A stretch of DNA of 32,565 bases from Desulfovibrio sp. (GTDB taxonomy: Bacteria; Desulfobacterota; Desulfovibrionia; Desulfovibrionales; Desulfovibrionaceae). Location of the stretch: positions 1-32,565 of the forward strand of contig JAITRF010000085.1 of the NCBI GenBank assembly GCA_031288535.1. The letters run 5' to 3'. Of the stretch, positions 6,105 through 15,100 are shown in pieces (the first letter of the stretch is position 1; every line of letters begins with the position of its first letter). The notes beneath the pieces were generated by a model. The model made no database searches. It saw only the letters and a list, made by a program, of their open reading frames with translations, and was not told where the DNA came from. The translations under genes and the position numbers were made by a program.

Positions 6105-7238
6105 GTGGTAAGAGTTCTGGTCGTAGATGATTCCGCCTTCGTAAGGCGTTCCCTTGCGACTATCCTTGAGAGAGACCCGGAAATCCAGGTGGCCGGGACG
6201 GCGACCAACGGCGAGGAGGCCATTGTCAAAGCCGCCCAGATTGACCCGGACGTGATCACCATGGATGTGGAGATGCCCAGGATGAACGGCCTCGTCGCCC
6301 TTGAGCGCATAATGGCCGAAAATCCGCTCCCGGTGATCATGGTGAGTTCCATCACCAGAGAGGGCGCGGCCACCACCCTGCGCGCCATGGAGTTGGGCGC
6401 GCTCGATTATATATGCAAATCCAATTCGGATCGTACGCATGAGGTGCAGCAGATGGAGAAAGACATCTGCCCCAAGGTGAAAGCCTTGGCCAGGCGTAAG
6501 GCTTTCCTGCGCCTGAGATACAGGAGCGCGGGCATGAAAGCTTCCCAATCCCCGGGCGCATCCCCTGGCCGGACCGCGTTTTCCTCCCTGGCGGGGGCGC
6601 CTTCCCCCACCTTCTCGACTCCGGCGCATGCGCCTTTGCATGCGCGCGTCGCATCGGAACCTTTCGAGGTCGTGGCCATTGGCGTATCCACCGGCGGTCC
6701 GCCCGCCGTGCAGGCAGTGTTGTCCGGCCTGCCCGCGAATTTTCCCGTGCCGATTCTCATAGCCCAGCATATGCCGTCCACCTTTACCGGCCCCTTTGCC
6801 GAACGTCTGAACAATCAGTGCGCTATAGCCGTCAAGGAAGCCGAGCCGGTGGAACGGGTGAAGGCGGGCGTGGTCTATATCTGTCCCGGTGGCAGGCACC
6901 TGCGTCTGGAAAACAGGGGCGGCTCCCTGATGGCGGTGGTCACGGATGAGCCGAAAGAGGCTCTGTATAAGCCTTCGGCCAACGTGCTCATGGAAACCGT
7001 GGGTCTGACCCTTGGGCACAGGGCTTTGGGCGTGACCATGACCGGCATGGGGTCCGACGGCGTGGAGGGCACCAAGGTGTTGAAGCAGAGAGGGGGTTGG
7101 GCCATTGCCCAAAATGAGGAATCCTGCGTGGTCTACGGCATGCCCAAGGCCGTAATCGATGCGGGGCTGGCCGACGAAGTGGTTGACCTCAGGCAAATGT
7201 CGGCGGCCATCCTTGCCCATTTCCACGGCAGGTTGTAG
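6105..7238 (+). CDS. cheB: Chemotaxis protein-glutamate methylesterase/deamidase CheB
   Basis: Response regulator-controlled enzyme that removes methyl groups from receptor glutamates during adaptation. The receiver domain (about 1-120) has D8/D9, phospho-acceptor D54 (ITMDVEMPRMNG) and K105. A Pro/Ala-rich linker spans about 140-185. The methylesterase domain follows with the catalytic triad S195 (GVSTGGPP), H222 (AQHMP) and D318 (TGMGSDG). The 377-residue length is ordinary. The start is GTG 6105, with AAGGAG at 6093-6098 seven bases upstream. It is the first gene of the che operon and follows repeat copy C and a 13 bp inverted repeat. No receptor gene is in the window. Confidence 0.97.
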   Translation: MVRVLVVDDSAFVRRSLATILERDPEIQVAGTATNGEEAIVKAAQIDPDVITMDVEMPRMNGLVALERIMAENPLPVIMVSSITREGAATTLRAMELGALDYICKSNSDRTHEVQQMEKDICPKVKALARRKAFLRLRYRSAGMKASQSPGASPGRTAFSSLAGAPSPTFSTPAHAPLHARVASEPFEVVAIGVSTGGPPAVQAVLSGLPANFPVPILIAQHMPSTFTGPFAERLNNQCAIAVKEAEPVERVKAGVVYICPGGRHLRLENRGGSLMAVVTDEPKEALYKPSANVLMETVGLTLGHRALGVTMTGMGSDGVEGTKVLKQRGGWAIAQNEESCVVYGMPKAVIDAGLADEVVDLRQMSAAILAHFHGRL

Positions 7239-7295
7239 GTTGCCCCGCGGTCCGGTCCGCGATAATTTACGACAAGCAATCCACGGAGAACAATA

Positions 7296-9221
7296 ATGCC
7301 TGAACCGACCGATATCCTGGAACTTCTTCGCCAAGACGATCCGGAGTTGATCAGGGAAGGGGCGAAACTGGCCGGCACGGAGCGGATGGCCGGGGCCATT
7401 TCCGAACTGGTCCGTCACATCGCCAGTCCCAATATAGGCGTGCAGGAGGCTGTAGACAGAGCTTTGCGCAAAATCGGCGGTCCGGCCGTCGTGCATGCCG
7501 TAATTCCCCTGCTGCGTTCGGACGAAGCGCCGGAACGCAACATAGCCATGGATCTTCTGCGCGTGCTTGGCAAAAGCGATCTCCCGGCCATTCAGGAACT
7601 TTTGCGCGACGAGGATGCGGACGTACGCATTTTCGCTTCCGACATTCTGGGGTCCACCGGCTCGGCCTTGGCTGTGCCGGCGCTTTGCCACGCGCTTTTG
7701 AACGATCCGGAAGTCAACGTGCGCTATCAGGCGGCCTTAAGTCTCGGGCAACTGGCTTTTCCCGAGGCCGCCCCCTGCCTGAACAGCGCTTTGGACGATG
7801 AAGAATGGGTGCAGTTCTCCGTTATCGAGTCCCTGACCAGGATCAAGGATTCGTCCTCCATAGGCGCCCTGGTCAAGGCGCTTGGAAAATCTTCGGAGCT
7901 TGTCGCCTCAAGCATTGTGGACGCCTTGGGGGAGATGGGCAATATAAAGGCCGTGCCTTTGCTGCTTAAATATCTGGACAATTCGCCGTCCCCTCTGTGC
8001 AACAAGATCGTCCGGGCGGTGCTGAACATTGTCGGCGGGCGGTCCTTGAGTCTTCTGGGCGCCAAGGATTGCCGCCGTCTTGCCGGTTATCTGCCCTCGG
8101 CGCTGGACGATGAGGACAAGGATATCCAGGATGCGGCCATACGGGGTTTCGCGGCCCTTGGAGGAGAGGGGGCCACCACCAGCGTGCTCAGGCACCTGAC
8201 CCGTCTTGACCCGGAAAACGATGCGCAGCGCGTGGCCGAGGCCGTGGACGCCCTGGTGAAGATCGGCAAAACCCCGGAGCTTTACGGGGCTTTGCGCGGC
8301 AGTGACGATCATCTGACCGTCATAGCCATGGAGGTCATGCTGCGGGTGGACGCAGAAGGCACCATTCCCCTGCTGATAGACCTTTTCCCGGAGCGCGGGC
8401 GCGACATGCAGCGCCGGATAATCCAGGAACTGGCGATGCGGGCGGGACGCGAACATCAGGCCTTTTTCCTTGGCGTTCTGGAAAACTGCAAAGACGGAAA
8501 CACAGTGCGCGAGGCCCTGCGTTTTCTAGGGCAAAAGGGCGACCCGGCCCCGGTTCTGGACAAGATACTGCCTTTTCTTTCCCACCCTTACAATGACGTC
8601 AAAGAAGCGGCGCTTGAGGCCTGTATCGCCCTGCACACCCCGGAGGTGGAGGCAATCTTCCGCTCCCTGGTCAAAAACCCGGATGCGGTGCAGCGCATGA
8701 TCGGAGTCTATGGTCTGGGTTTCTTTGACATAGTCAATTCTTTGGATCTGCTGCGCAACGCGCTTGACGACCCTTCCCCCGAGGTGCGCAAGGTGGCGGT
8801 GGAGGCTTTCGGAAGAAGCTCTGCGCTTGAGGGCGAGTGCAGGGCTCTTATAGAAAACCTGCTGCATGACGAAAACCGCGACGTGCGTCTTGCCGTCTAC
8901 GATACCTTGCGTCTTCATCCGGACGAGAGGTTTTTCCAGTCCCTGATCAGAGGTCTTGAGGACGACGACGCCTGGGTGCGCATACGTTGCGCCGAGCGGC
9001 TCGGAGAGTTCAAGGTCGACGAGGCCATTGAACCCCTTATCGGCATGCTCGCCGATGAAAACCCGCTCATTGTGGTGAAAATCGTGTCCGTGCTCGGCTC
9101 GATCGGCGGAGAAACCGCTTTCCGGGCGCTTCTGCCCTTGCTCGATCATCCGGACGCCGATGTGCGGGAAGCCGTGGAGGCAGCGGTCAACGCCATCCAC
9201 AAACTGGCCGGAGAGGAATAA
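7296..9221 (+). CDS. HEAT-repeat (PBS-lyase-like) scaffold protein in the che operon
   Basis: A 641-residue protein built almost entirely of HEAT/PBS-lyase-type helical pairs of about 30-32 residues. Examples are LLRDEDADVRIFASDILGS, LDDPSPEVRKVAVEAFGR, LLHDENRDVRLAVYDTLR and LLDHPDADVREAVEAAVN, each with the D-x-x-V-R/A core. I see no signal peptide, membrane segment or catalytic motif. Such solenoids usually bind proteins; a scaffold or adaptor role in the chemotaxis complex is inferred only from its place between cheB and cheR (57 nt after cheB, 3 nt before cheR). ATG 7296 has GGAGAACA upstream. I recall a similar gene in Desulfovibrio che clusters, but its function is unknown to me. Confidence 0.9.
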   Translation: MPEPTDILELLRQDDPELIREGAKLAGTERMAGAISELVRHIASPNIGVQEAVDRALRKIGGPAVVHAVIPLLRSDEAPERNIAMDLLRVLGKSDLPAIQELLRDEDADVRIFASDILGSTGSALAVPALCHALLNDPEVNVRYQAALSLGQLAFPEAAPCLNSALDDEEWVQFSVIESLTRIKDSSSIGALVKALGKSSELVASSIVDALGEMGNIKAVPLLLKYLDNSPSPLCNKIVRAVLNIVGGRSLSLLGAKDCRRLAGYLPSALDDEDKDIQDAAIRGFAALGGEGATTSVLRHLTRLDPENDAQRVAEAVDALVKIGKTPELYGALRGSDDHLTVIAMEVMLRVDAEGTIPLLIDLFPERGRDMQRRIIQELAMRAGREHQAFFLGVLENCKDGNTVREALRFLGQKGDPAPVLDKILPFLSHPYNDVKEAALEACIALHTPEVEAIFRSLVKNPDAVQRMIGVYGLGFFDIVNSLDLLRNALDDPSPEVRKVAVEAFGRSSALEGECRALIENLLHDENRDVRLAVYDTLRLHPDERFFQSLIRGLEDDDAWVRIRCAERLGEFKVDEAIEPLIGMLADENPLIVVKIVSVLGSIGGETAFRALLPLLDHPDADVREAVEAAVNAIHKLAGEE

Positions 9222-9224
9222 GTT

Positions 9225-10118
9225 ATGGCCCTTTTTCAAAGCGCCCCGCCGCCGTCCACCCCCGGCCTTCTGAGTTCGAAGGTAAAGGTTTCGGGTGACG
9301 AGTTCATGCAGTTGCGGGATTTCATTTACCAGCAAAGCGGCATATTCATCGCCGAGGCTCGCAAATACCTGATAGAAAACAGGCTGAACAACCGCATTCG
9401 GGAGCTAAATCTCAAGAATTTCGGCGAATATTACTATTATTTGCGCTTCGATCCCAACCGGCGCAACGAACTTGCCAAACTTTTCGAGGTCATTACCACC
9501 AACGAGACGAGTTTCTGGAGAAACCCGCCCCAGCTCGAGGTTTTTCAGAACAAGGTGCTGGCGGCGGAAATAGAGCGGATCCGCGCAAGCCGCAGCAAAA
9601 AATTGCGCATTTGGTCGGCCGGCTGCTCAACGGGAGAGGAGCCATACACCTTGGCCATAATTTTGCACGAGTCGCTGAAAAGCGAAATAAGCGCGTGGGA
9701 CATCAAGATTACGGCCAACGATCTGTCCGAGGCCGTGCTGGCGGCGGCGCGCAAGGGGGTGTACACCGACTATGCCCTGCGCACCACCCCCAAGACCGTC
9801 ATCGACCGCTATTTCATCAAGGACGGCGCGAACTACCAGGTGGATCCGAAACTGAAAAGACTGATAAGCTTCGGGCAGATCAACCTGAGCGACAGGCTGA
9901 TGCTAAAGCGCGTGGAGCGTTCGGACATCATCTTCTGCCGCAACGTCATCATTTATTTTGACGACGAAATGAAGAGGCAGGTGATAGAGTCTTTTTACGA
10001 CAACCTGCTTCCCGGCGGTTGCATGCTTATCGGGCATTCGGAATCCCTGCACAATATTTCCAGAGCCTTCAAGCCTGAATACCATACCGGCACGATAGTA
10101 TATCGTAAGGAAGCGTAG
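9225..10118 (+). CDS. cheR: Chemotaxis protein methyltransferase CheR
   Basis: S-adenosylmethionine-dependent methylation of receptor glutamates, the counterpart of CheB. The CheR N-terminal helical domain is at about 22-90 (FIYQQSGIFI, KYLIENRLNNRIR), followed by the family motif TTNETSFWRN at 91-100. The SAM-binding loop SAGCSTGEEPYTLAI lies at 131-145, and FCRNVIIYFDDEMKRQ near 233 matches the conserved CRN(V/M)xIYF motif. The 297 residues are slightly longer than E. coli CheR because of an N-terminal Ser/Pro stretch. No C-terminal TPR domain is present. GAGAGGAA precedes ATG 9225, only three bases after the HEAT gene stop, which suggests coupled translation. Confidence 0.96.
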   Translation: MALFQSAPPPSTPGLLSSKVKVSGDEFMQLRDFIYQQSGIFIAEARKYLIENRLNNRIRELNLKNFGEYYYYLRFDPNRRNELAKLFEVITTNETSFWRNPPQLEVFQNKVLAAEIERIRASRSKKLRIWSAGCSTGEEPYTLAIILHESLKSEISAWDIKITANDLSEAVLAAARKGVYTDYALRTTPKTVIDRYFIKDGANYQVDPKLKRLISFGQINLSDRLMLKRVERSDIIFCRNVIIYFDDEMKRQVIESFYDNLLPGGCMLIGHSESLHNISRAFKPEYHTGTIVYRKEA

Positions 10119-10126
10119 ATGGGGTA

Positions 10127-10942
10127 ATGAACGGGTCTTCGACGGCTGGCGCGACGGTTGGAAGGGCAAAGGTTCTGACCATTGCCAACCAGAAGGGTGG
10201 GGTCGGCAAAACCACCACCAGCGTGACGCTTGCCTCCGCCCTTACCAGGCAGGGCAAGAAAGTGCTGATCGTGGATTTGGACCCGCACGCCTGCGCCTCC
10301 GTGCATTTGCGCTATTACCCGGATGAGATGCAAAGCTCGGTCAACGACATTTTTGCCGAACACAGCACGGACCCGTCCTATACGGAGGAGATGTGGGACA
10401 GGATCCGGCAGCATCACCCGGGGCTTGAACTGGACGTGGTGCCGGCCAACATCCGCCTTGCGGAGCTTGAGGTGGACCTGCGCCACCGCAAGGGCAAGGG
10501 GGCGATTTTGCAGCAGGCTTTGGAGCATGTGCGGCAAGAGTATGATTTTATTGTTCTGGACTGTCCGCCGCACGTAGGCATATTATTGGTGAACGCCCTG
10601 GTGGCTTCGGATTTGCTTGTCATACCGATCCAGACGGATTTTCTCGCCCTGCACGGCTTGAAGCTGCTTTTTGACACGATAAAGGTGCTGAACAAGGTGT
10701 TGCCGCAGCCCGTCTGCTACCGGATACTGCCCACCCTGTACGACCGCAGGGCCAGGGCCTGTGCCAGGGTGCTGGAGCTTCTGGCGCTCAAGATGAGGGA
10801 CAGCATGTTCAACACGGTCATCGGCATGGATACGCGCTTCCGCGAGGCAAGCGCGCAGGGGCGCGTCATATATGAGATAGCCCCGGAAAGCCGGGGGGCG
10901 CGCGAATACGAAGAACTGGCAAAAGAGATAATCGCCCTGTGA
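10127..10942 (+). CDS. ParA/Soj-family ATPase of the chemotaxis operon
   Basis: Deviant Walker A ATPase: KGGVGKTT at 23-30, the Walker A' segment VLIVDLDPH with D52, Walker B FIVLDCPP near 145, and the usual ParA C-terminal region (RFREASAQGRVIYE). ParA-type proteins position cargo by ATP-driven gradients on DNA or at the pole. Relatives encoded in che operons (ParC of vibrios, PpfA of Rhodobacter) position chemotaxis arrays. No ParB gene is nearby, which fits an array-positioning rather than a chromosome-partition role, by inference. The usual DLDPQGN reads DLDPHAC here. ATG 10127 follows the cheR stop by 8 bases. Its stop lies inside a 34 bp tandem duplication shared with the start of cheW. 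Confidence 0.92.
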   Translation: MNGSSTAGATVGRAKVLTIANQKGGVGKTTTSVTLASALTRQGKKVLIVDLDPHACASVHLRYYPDEMQSSVNDIFAEHSTDPSYTEEMWDRIRQHHPGLELDVVPANIRLAELEVDLRHRKGKGAILQQALEHVRQEYDFIVLDCPPHVGILLVNALVASDLLVIPIQTDFLALHGLKLLFDTIKVLNKVLPQPVCYRILPTLYDRRARACARVLELLALKMRDSMFNTVIGMDTRFREASAQGRVIYEIAPESRGAREYEELAKEIIAL

Positions 10943-10987
10943 ACAAAAGCCCTCAAAAGGGATAATTGCTCTATGAACAAAAGCCCT
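10920..10987 (+). repeat. 34 bp imperfect tandem duplication at the parA/cheW junction
   Basis: Unit 1 (10920-10953) and unit 2 (10954-10987) match at 30 of 34 positions; the four differences are all transitions. Unit 1 holds the last codons of parA plus a GTGAACAAAAGCCCT start-like sequence. Unit 2 holds the present cheW ribosome site (AAGGGA) and ATGAACAAAAGCCCT. Confidence 0.95.
10939..10965 (+). other. Vestigial 8-codon reading frame (former cheW start)
   Basis: GTG 10939, overlapping the parA TGA, then AAC AAA AGC CCT CAA AAG GGA TAA. It encodes MNKSPQKG; its first five residues equal those of CheW (MNKSPEE). It looks like the original GTGA-coupled cheW start left behind by the tandem duplication. 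Whether it is translated is unknown. Confidence 0.5.
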
Positions 10988-11635
10988 GAAGAGTATTTCA
11001 AGGAACAGAATTTTGAGGCCGTGAACGTCGGCAACGCCGGGCTTACTCCGGCGGAGCAGGCTTTTATGGATAAATACGTCGGCGTCGACGGCCGGGCGGT
11101 GCTTGACAAACTGGGCCTTGACGCGCCGACGCGGCGGGTTCCTGACGAAGATCTGCACACGGAGATGGATTCCGAAGTTCCGCTTGACGAAATGCTGCGC
11201 GGTTCTGCGGAACTGCTTATGGTGGGGTTCTTTATAGGAGGCCAGGAATTCACCATTCCCACGGTCGCCGTGCAGGAGGTCATTCGCTACGAACCGGTGT
11301 CCAAGCTGCCTTCCGCGCCGCAGTTTGTGGCCGGGGTCATAAATCTGCGCGGCCGGGTCACGCCTCTGCTTCACTTGCGCGATATACTGGAAGTATCCTC
11401 GCCGCGCCAGGATGCCGACAAGTTCATAATTGTTTGCAGACGCAAAGGCATTCAGATCGGCATGATCATCGAGAGAGTGCATACGATGTACAGGGTGCGG
11501 CAGTCTGATATAGACTGGAGCATAGAAGCCCACATCGGAGCGAACGTGGATTTTGTGGCCGGTCTTTTAAAAGTGCGGGAGCAGCTGGTGGGCATTGTTT
11601 CCGTTGATCGGGTGATCGCCAGCATATTAAAGTGA
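10973..11635 (+). CDS. cheW: CheW-domain coupling protein with N-terminal extension
   Basis: CheW links chemoreceptors to the CheA kinase. The CheW SH3-like domain occupies about 75-215: LLMVGFFIGGQEFTIPTVAVQEVIRY, LPSAPQFVAGVINLRGRVTPLLHLRDIL, then IIVCRRKGIQIGMIIERV and the closing VREQLVGIVSVDRVIASIL. The first 75 residues are an extra acidic/amphipathic segment (SPEEYFKEQNFEAVNV, LTPAEQAFMDKYVG) not found in plain CheW of about 150-165 residues. Next to a ParA, it could play the part ParP plays with ParC in vibrios; that is inference. AAGGGA at 10957-10962 serves ATG 10973. A 13 nt gap leads to cheY. Confidence 0.94.
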   Translation: MNKSPEEYFKEQNFEAVNVGNAGLTPAEQAFMDKYVGVDGRAVLDKLGLDAPTRRVPDEDLHTEMDSEVPLDEMLRGSAELLMVGFFIGGQEFTIPTVAVQEVIRYEPVSKLPSAPQFVAGVINLRGRVTPLLHLRDILEVSSPRQDADKFIIVCRRKGIQIGMIIERVHTMYRVRQSDIDWSIEAHIGANVDFVAGLLKVREQLVGIVSVDRVIASILK

Positions 11636-11648
11636 GTGGAGATACCAT

Positions 11649-12017
11649 ATGTCAAAGCATATCCTGATTGTGGACGATTCGAAGACGATTCGCAACTTGG
11701 TGGCCTTTATAATGAAAAAAGAAGGTTTCAAGGTCACGATGGCCGAAGATGGTATTGACGGCCTTGAGAAGTTGTATTCGGCGGAGAGTATCGACTTGAT
11801 CATCTCCGACATCAATATGCCGCGCATGGACGGGTTCACCTTCATAAAAACCGTGCGCGAGCAGGAAGCATACCGCGACGTGCCCATAGTCGTCTTGTCC
11901 ACCGAGGGCAAGGAACAGGATATCCAGCAAGGCATACAACTCGGGGCCAATCTGTACATGGTCAAGCCCGCCCAGCCGGACAAGATGATGAAAAACATAC
12001 GCATGTTGCTCGGCTAG
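11649..12017 (+). CDS. cheY: Chemotaxis response regulator CheY
   Basis: Single receiver domain of 122 residues. It has acidic pocket D9/D10, phospho-acceptor D54 (IISDINMPRMDG), T85 after S84 (VVLSTEGKEQD), and K106 in MVKPAQP, a complete set for phosphorylation by CheA. It has no output domain, so it should act by binding the flagellar switch or as a phosphate sink. GGAGA at 11638-11642 precedes ATG 11649. The last ten codons are partly repeated just downstream at 12021-12050. Confidence 0.96.
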   Translation: MSKHILIVDDSKTIRNLVAFIMKKEGFKVTMAEDGIDGLEKLYSAESIDLIISDINMPRMDGFTFIKTVREQEAYRDVPIVVLSTEGKEQDIQQGIQLGANLYMVKPAQPDKMMKNIRMLLG

Positions 12018-12050
12018 TCTGACAACATGTTGAAAAGTATACGCATGCTG
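11979..12050 (+). repeat. 30 bp imperfect direct repeat of the cheY 3' end
   Basis: 11979-12008 (end of cheY, GACAAGATGATGAAAA...) and 12021-12050 (GACAACATGTTGAAAA...) match at 25 of 30 positions with a 12 nt gap. A second scrap, GCCCAGCCGG-CAA, occurs in cheY (about 11969-11983) and again at about 12054-12067. Confidence 0.85.
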
Positions 12051-12143
12051 CCAGCCCAGCCGGGCAAAGCGCTCGAAGCCGTCGGGACGGGACTCTATCC
12101 GGTTGTGTTTTTCGCGGGCGGCGCGGCAAAGGATGGGAAATGA
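12027..12143 (+). CDS. 38-codon ORF between cheY and cheA, possible leader peptide
   Basis: ATG 12027 to TGA 12143, predicted start MLKSIRMLPAQPGKALEA. The opening mirrors the CheY C-terminus (MMKNIRML) and PAQPGK mirrors CheY PAQPDK, so it was built from duplicated cheY sequence. Its TGA overlaps the cheA ATG (ATGA at 12140-12143), an arrangement typical of translational coupling. No strong ribosome site precedes it. It may be a coupling device or an evolutionary leftover. Confidence 0.35.
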   Translation: MLKSIRMLPAQPGKALEAVGTGLYPVVFFAGGAAKDGK

Positions 12144-15100
12144 GCCAGGAATTCATGGATCCGGAAATATTGGCGGATTTCATTATCGAGTCCAAGGAAC
12201 ATCTTGAGACCATTGAGCCCAATCTCCTCGAACTGGAGAAGGCCCCGGACAATTTATCCCTGCTCAATGAAATTTTCCGGCCCATGCATTCGCTTAAGGG
12301 GGCATCCGGGTTTCTCGGTCTGAACAAGATAAACGGACTGGCCCACAAGGCCGAAAGCGTGATGGACGAACTGCGCAAAGGCGCGATGACCGTGACTTCC
12401 GAGATCATGGACGTCATTTTGGCCACCACGGATCTGCTCAGACGCATGATAGAGAACCTGGAAACCGAAAACAGCGAGGGGGATGTCGATACTTCGGAAG
12501 CGGTGGCGGCCCTGGAGGCCATCCTGGCCGGGGAAACCCCTTCCCTGCAGACGGGGGGGGGCGCGGAGGAGGTTGCCGAAACGGCGCTTTCCCCCGCCGC
12601 GGCCTCTGCCGATGTTGGAGACGGCGTAGCCCCTGCGGATGAGGCATCTGCCGACGCGGGGGAAGGCGTGGCCCCTGCGGGTGCCTCTGCGGATGAGGCC
12701 GCCGATGCGGGGGACGGCGTGGCGCAAGCGGATGCGGGGGGTCGTCCGGCCACGGACGGGGAACATGACGGAGAAACCGCTGCCGCGCGCAAACGCATTG
12801 ATACCGAAACTTGGTTGGAATCCAGAGACAAGCTTCCCGTTTACCCCCTGACCTCGTTCGGCGAGCCGCATCTGCGCGACTTCATGGAAGAGGCCAAGGA
12901 AAACGTGTCCAATCTTTCGGACGGCCTGCTGGATCTGGAAAAACATCCTGGAGGGGAGGCGGAGCTTGTAAACGACATTTTTCGCTACTTCCACAATCTC
13001 AAGGGCAACAGCGGGATTATCGCCTACCATGAGATGAACAGCCTGACGCACGAGGCGGAAACCCTGCTCAATTCCCTGCGCAACAATGAACGCGAGGTTT
13101 CCGGCCCGCTGGTGGACCTTCTGCTATTGTCCGTGGACGTGATCGAGGCCCTGGTTTTCTGCATAGATCCGGTTGCCGGCACGGCGACGCCCTTCGACAT
13201 AAGCGAGCTTCTGGAAAGGTTGCGCGCGGCTGTGGCCGGGGAGGGCATATCCCTGCCCGACAGCATCTTCGCATCGGAGCCAAAGGCGCAGGTTGCGCTG
13301 GCTTCCGCCGAAACCTCCGCCCCGGCCGCATCCCAGTCCCCTGTGGACGGCGAGGACGTGAAGATTTTCAAAAGCACGGTCGGGCAGCAGTTCTCCCATA
13401 TCACCGAAGCCATCAAGGGAATGCGCGCTGACGGGGGCAACAGGGATTACGCCGACGCCATGTTCCGTTCGCTGGCTACCATCCAGAACTGCGCCGGTTT
13501 TATGGGGCTTGACGAGATAAAGGTCTACGCCGCGCGCACGGCCGGGATAGTTGACAAGGGGCGGTCCGCGGGTGTGGACTTTTCCATGATGGCGGACCTG
13601 CTGGAGCAGGAATGCTTTATCCTGCGCGATTTGATATCCCCGGCCATCGACGACCTGCTTGGGAAAATGGACGCCACGGCCGGGGCGGCTACGCCCGAAA
13701 GCGCACAGGTTCAGGGCGCGGCTTCGGGAGCAAAAACGGCGCGGCCTGAAGAAAAGAAGCCGGAAGCGGTCAAGGAACCGGCCGCGCCCGGACCCGCTAA
13801 AGCCGCCGCCCTGGCGGCCTCTGTCGCAAAACCCGCCGTATCCGGCGCGCCGGGCGGCGCAAAGCCGGCCCCGCCCGCCGCCCCCGCAACTTCCGCACCA
13901 CAGCCGGCCGCTCCCGCTCCCGCAGCGAAACCCGTCGTACAGCCGGCCGCTCCCGCCGCAAAGCCGGCAGCTCCCGCTCCCGCAACTCCCGCAACGAAGC
14001 CGGCAGCTCCCGCTCCCGCAACTTCCGCAGCGAAGCCGGCCGCTCCCGCAGCGAAGCCGGGCGGTGGTGAGGCCTCGGCCAAGGTTTCCTCCACCATCCG
14101 CGTGGATCATGAAAAGCTCGATCACCTCATGAATCTCATCGGAGAGTTGATCATCAACCGCAACCGTTACTCCATGCTGGCCCGCCAGCTTGAGGAAACG
14201 GGCTCAAGCGTGGATGTATCCACAATCGCGCAAAATCTCACCGAGACCACTTATTCCATGGCCCGCATCTCCGACGATTTGCAGGATACGATCATGAAGG
14301 TGCGCATGGTGCCGGTGGCCTCCGTGTTTTCCCGTTTCCCGCGTCTGGTGCGCGATTTGTCGCGTAAAAACGGCAAGGAAGTGGAGCTGATCGTGGAAGG
14401 GGAGGACACGGAGCTGGACAAGAGCGTGGTCGAGGTCATCGGCGATCCTCTGGTGCACCTGATCCGCAATTCCGTCGATCACGGCATAGAGCCGGAAGCG
14501 GTCCGGGCCGAGCGGGGCAAGCCCCTGCAGGGCAGCGTGTGGCTGCGCGCCTTCTACAAGGGCAACTCGGTGGCTATAGAAATCGAGGACGACGGCAACG
14601 GCATCGATCCCGAGGTCATGCGCCAGGTGGGCGTGCGCAAGGGCATTATCACCCCGGAGGAGGCCAAGAATCTGGATGACCGGGAGGCCATCGAGCTTAT
14701 CTTTGCCCCCGGATTTTCCTCCGCGGCGGTCATCACCGACATTTCCGGCCGCGGTGTCGGCATGGATGTGGTGCGCACCAACATAAAAAATCTCAAGGGG
14801 AGCATCAACACCGTCTCCGAGGTGGGAAAGGGCACCAAGTTCACTCTGTCGCTTCCCCTGACCCTGGCGATTATCGACGCGCTTATGGTCAATGTGGACG
14901 ACGAGATCTTCGCCATACCCCTGGATGCCGTGTCCGAGACCGTAAAGATAGAGGCGGAAAGACTGACGGACGTCAAGGGCCGCAAGGCCGTCACTTTGCG
15001 CGGGGACGTCCTTGGGATCATCAGTCTGGCGGAATTTCTCGGCCTGCACTCGCGCATGGGCGAAGACAGCCTGCTGAACGTGGTGGTCATTCACGACAAC

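Noticed and set aside
6027..7691. Minus-strand 554-codon open frame opposite cheB
   Set aside because: Shadow of the GC-rich cheB and HEAT genes. It is His/Gly/Arg-rich with no motif, and cheB has its full catalytic set on the other strand.
13900..14060. Repeat tract as a possible minisatellite element
   Set aside because: It stays in frame and codes the Pro/Ala linker of CheA; low-complexity coding sequence explains it.
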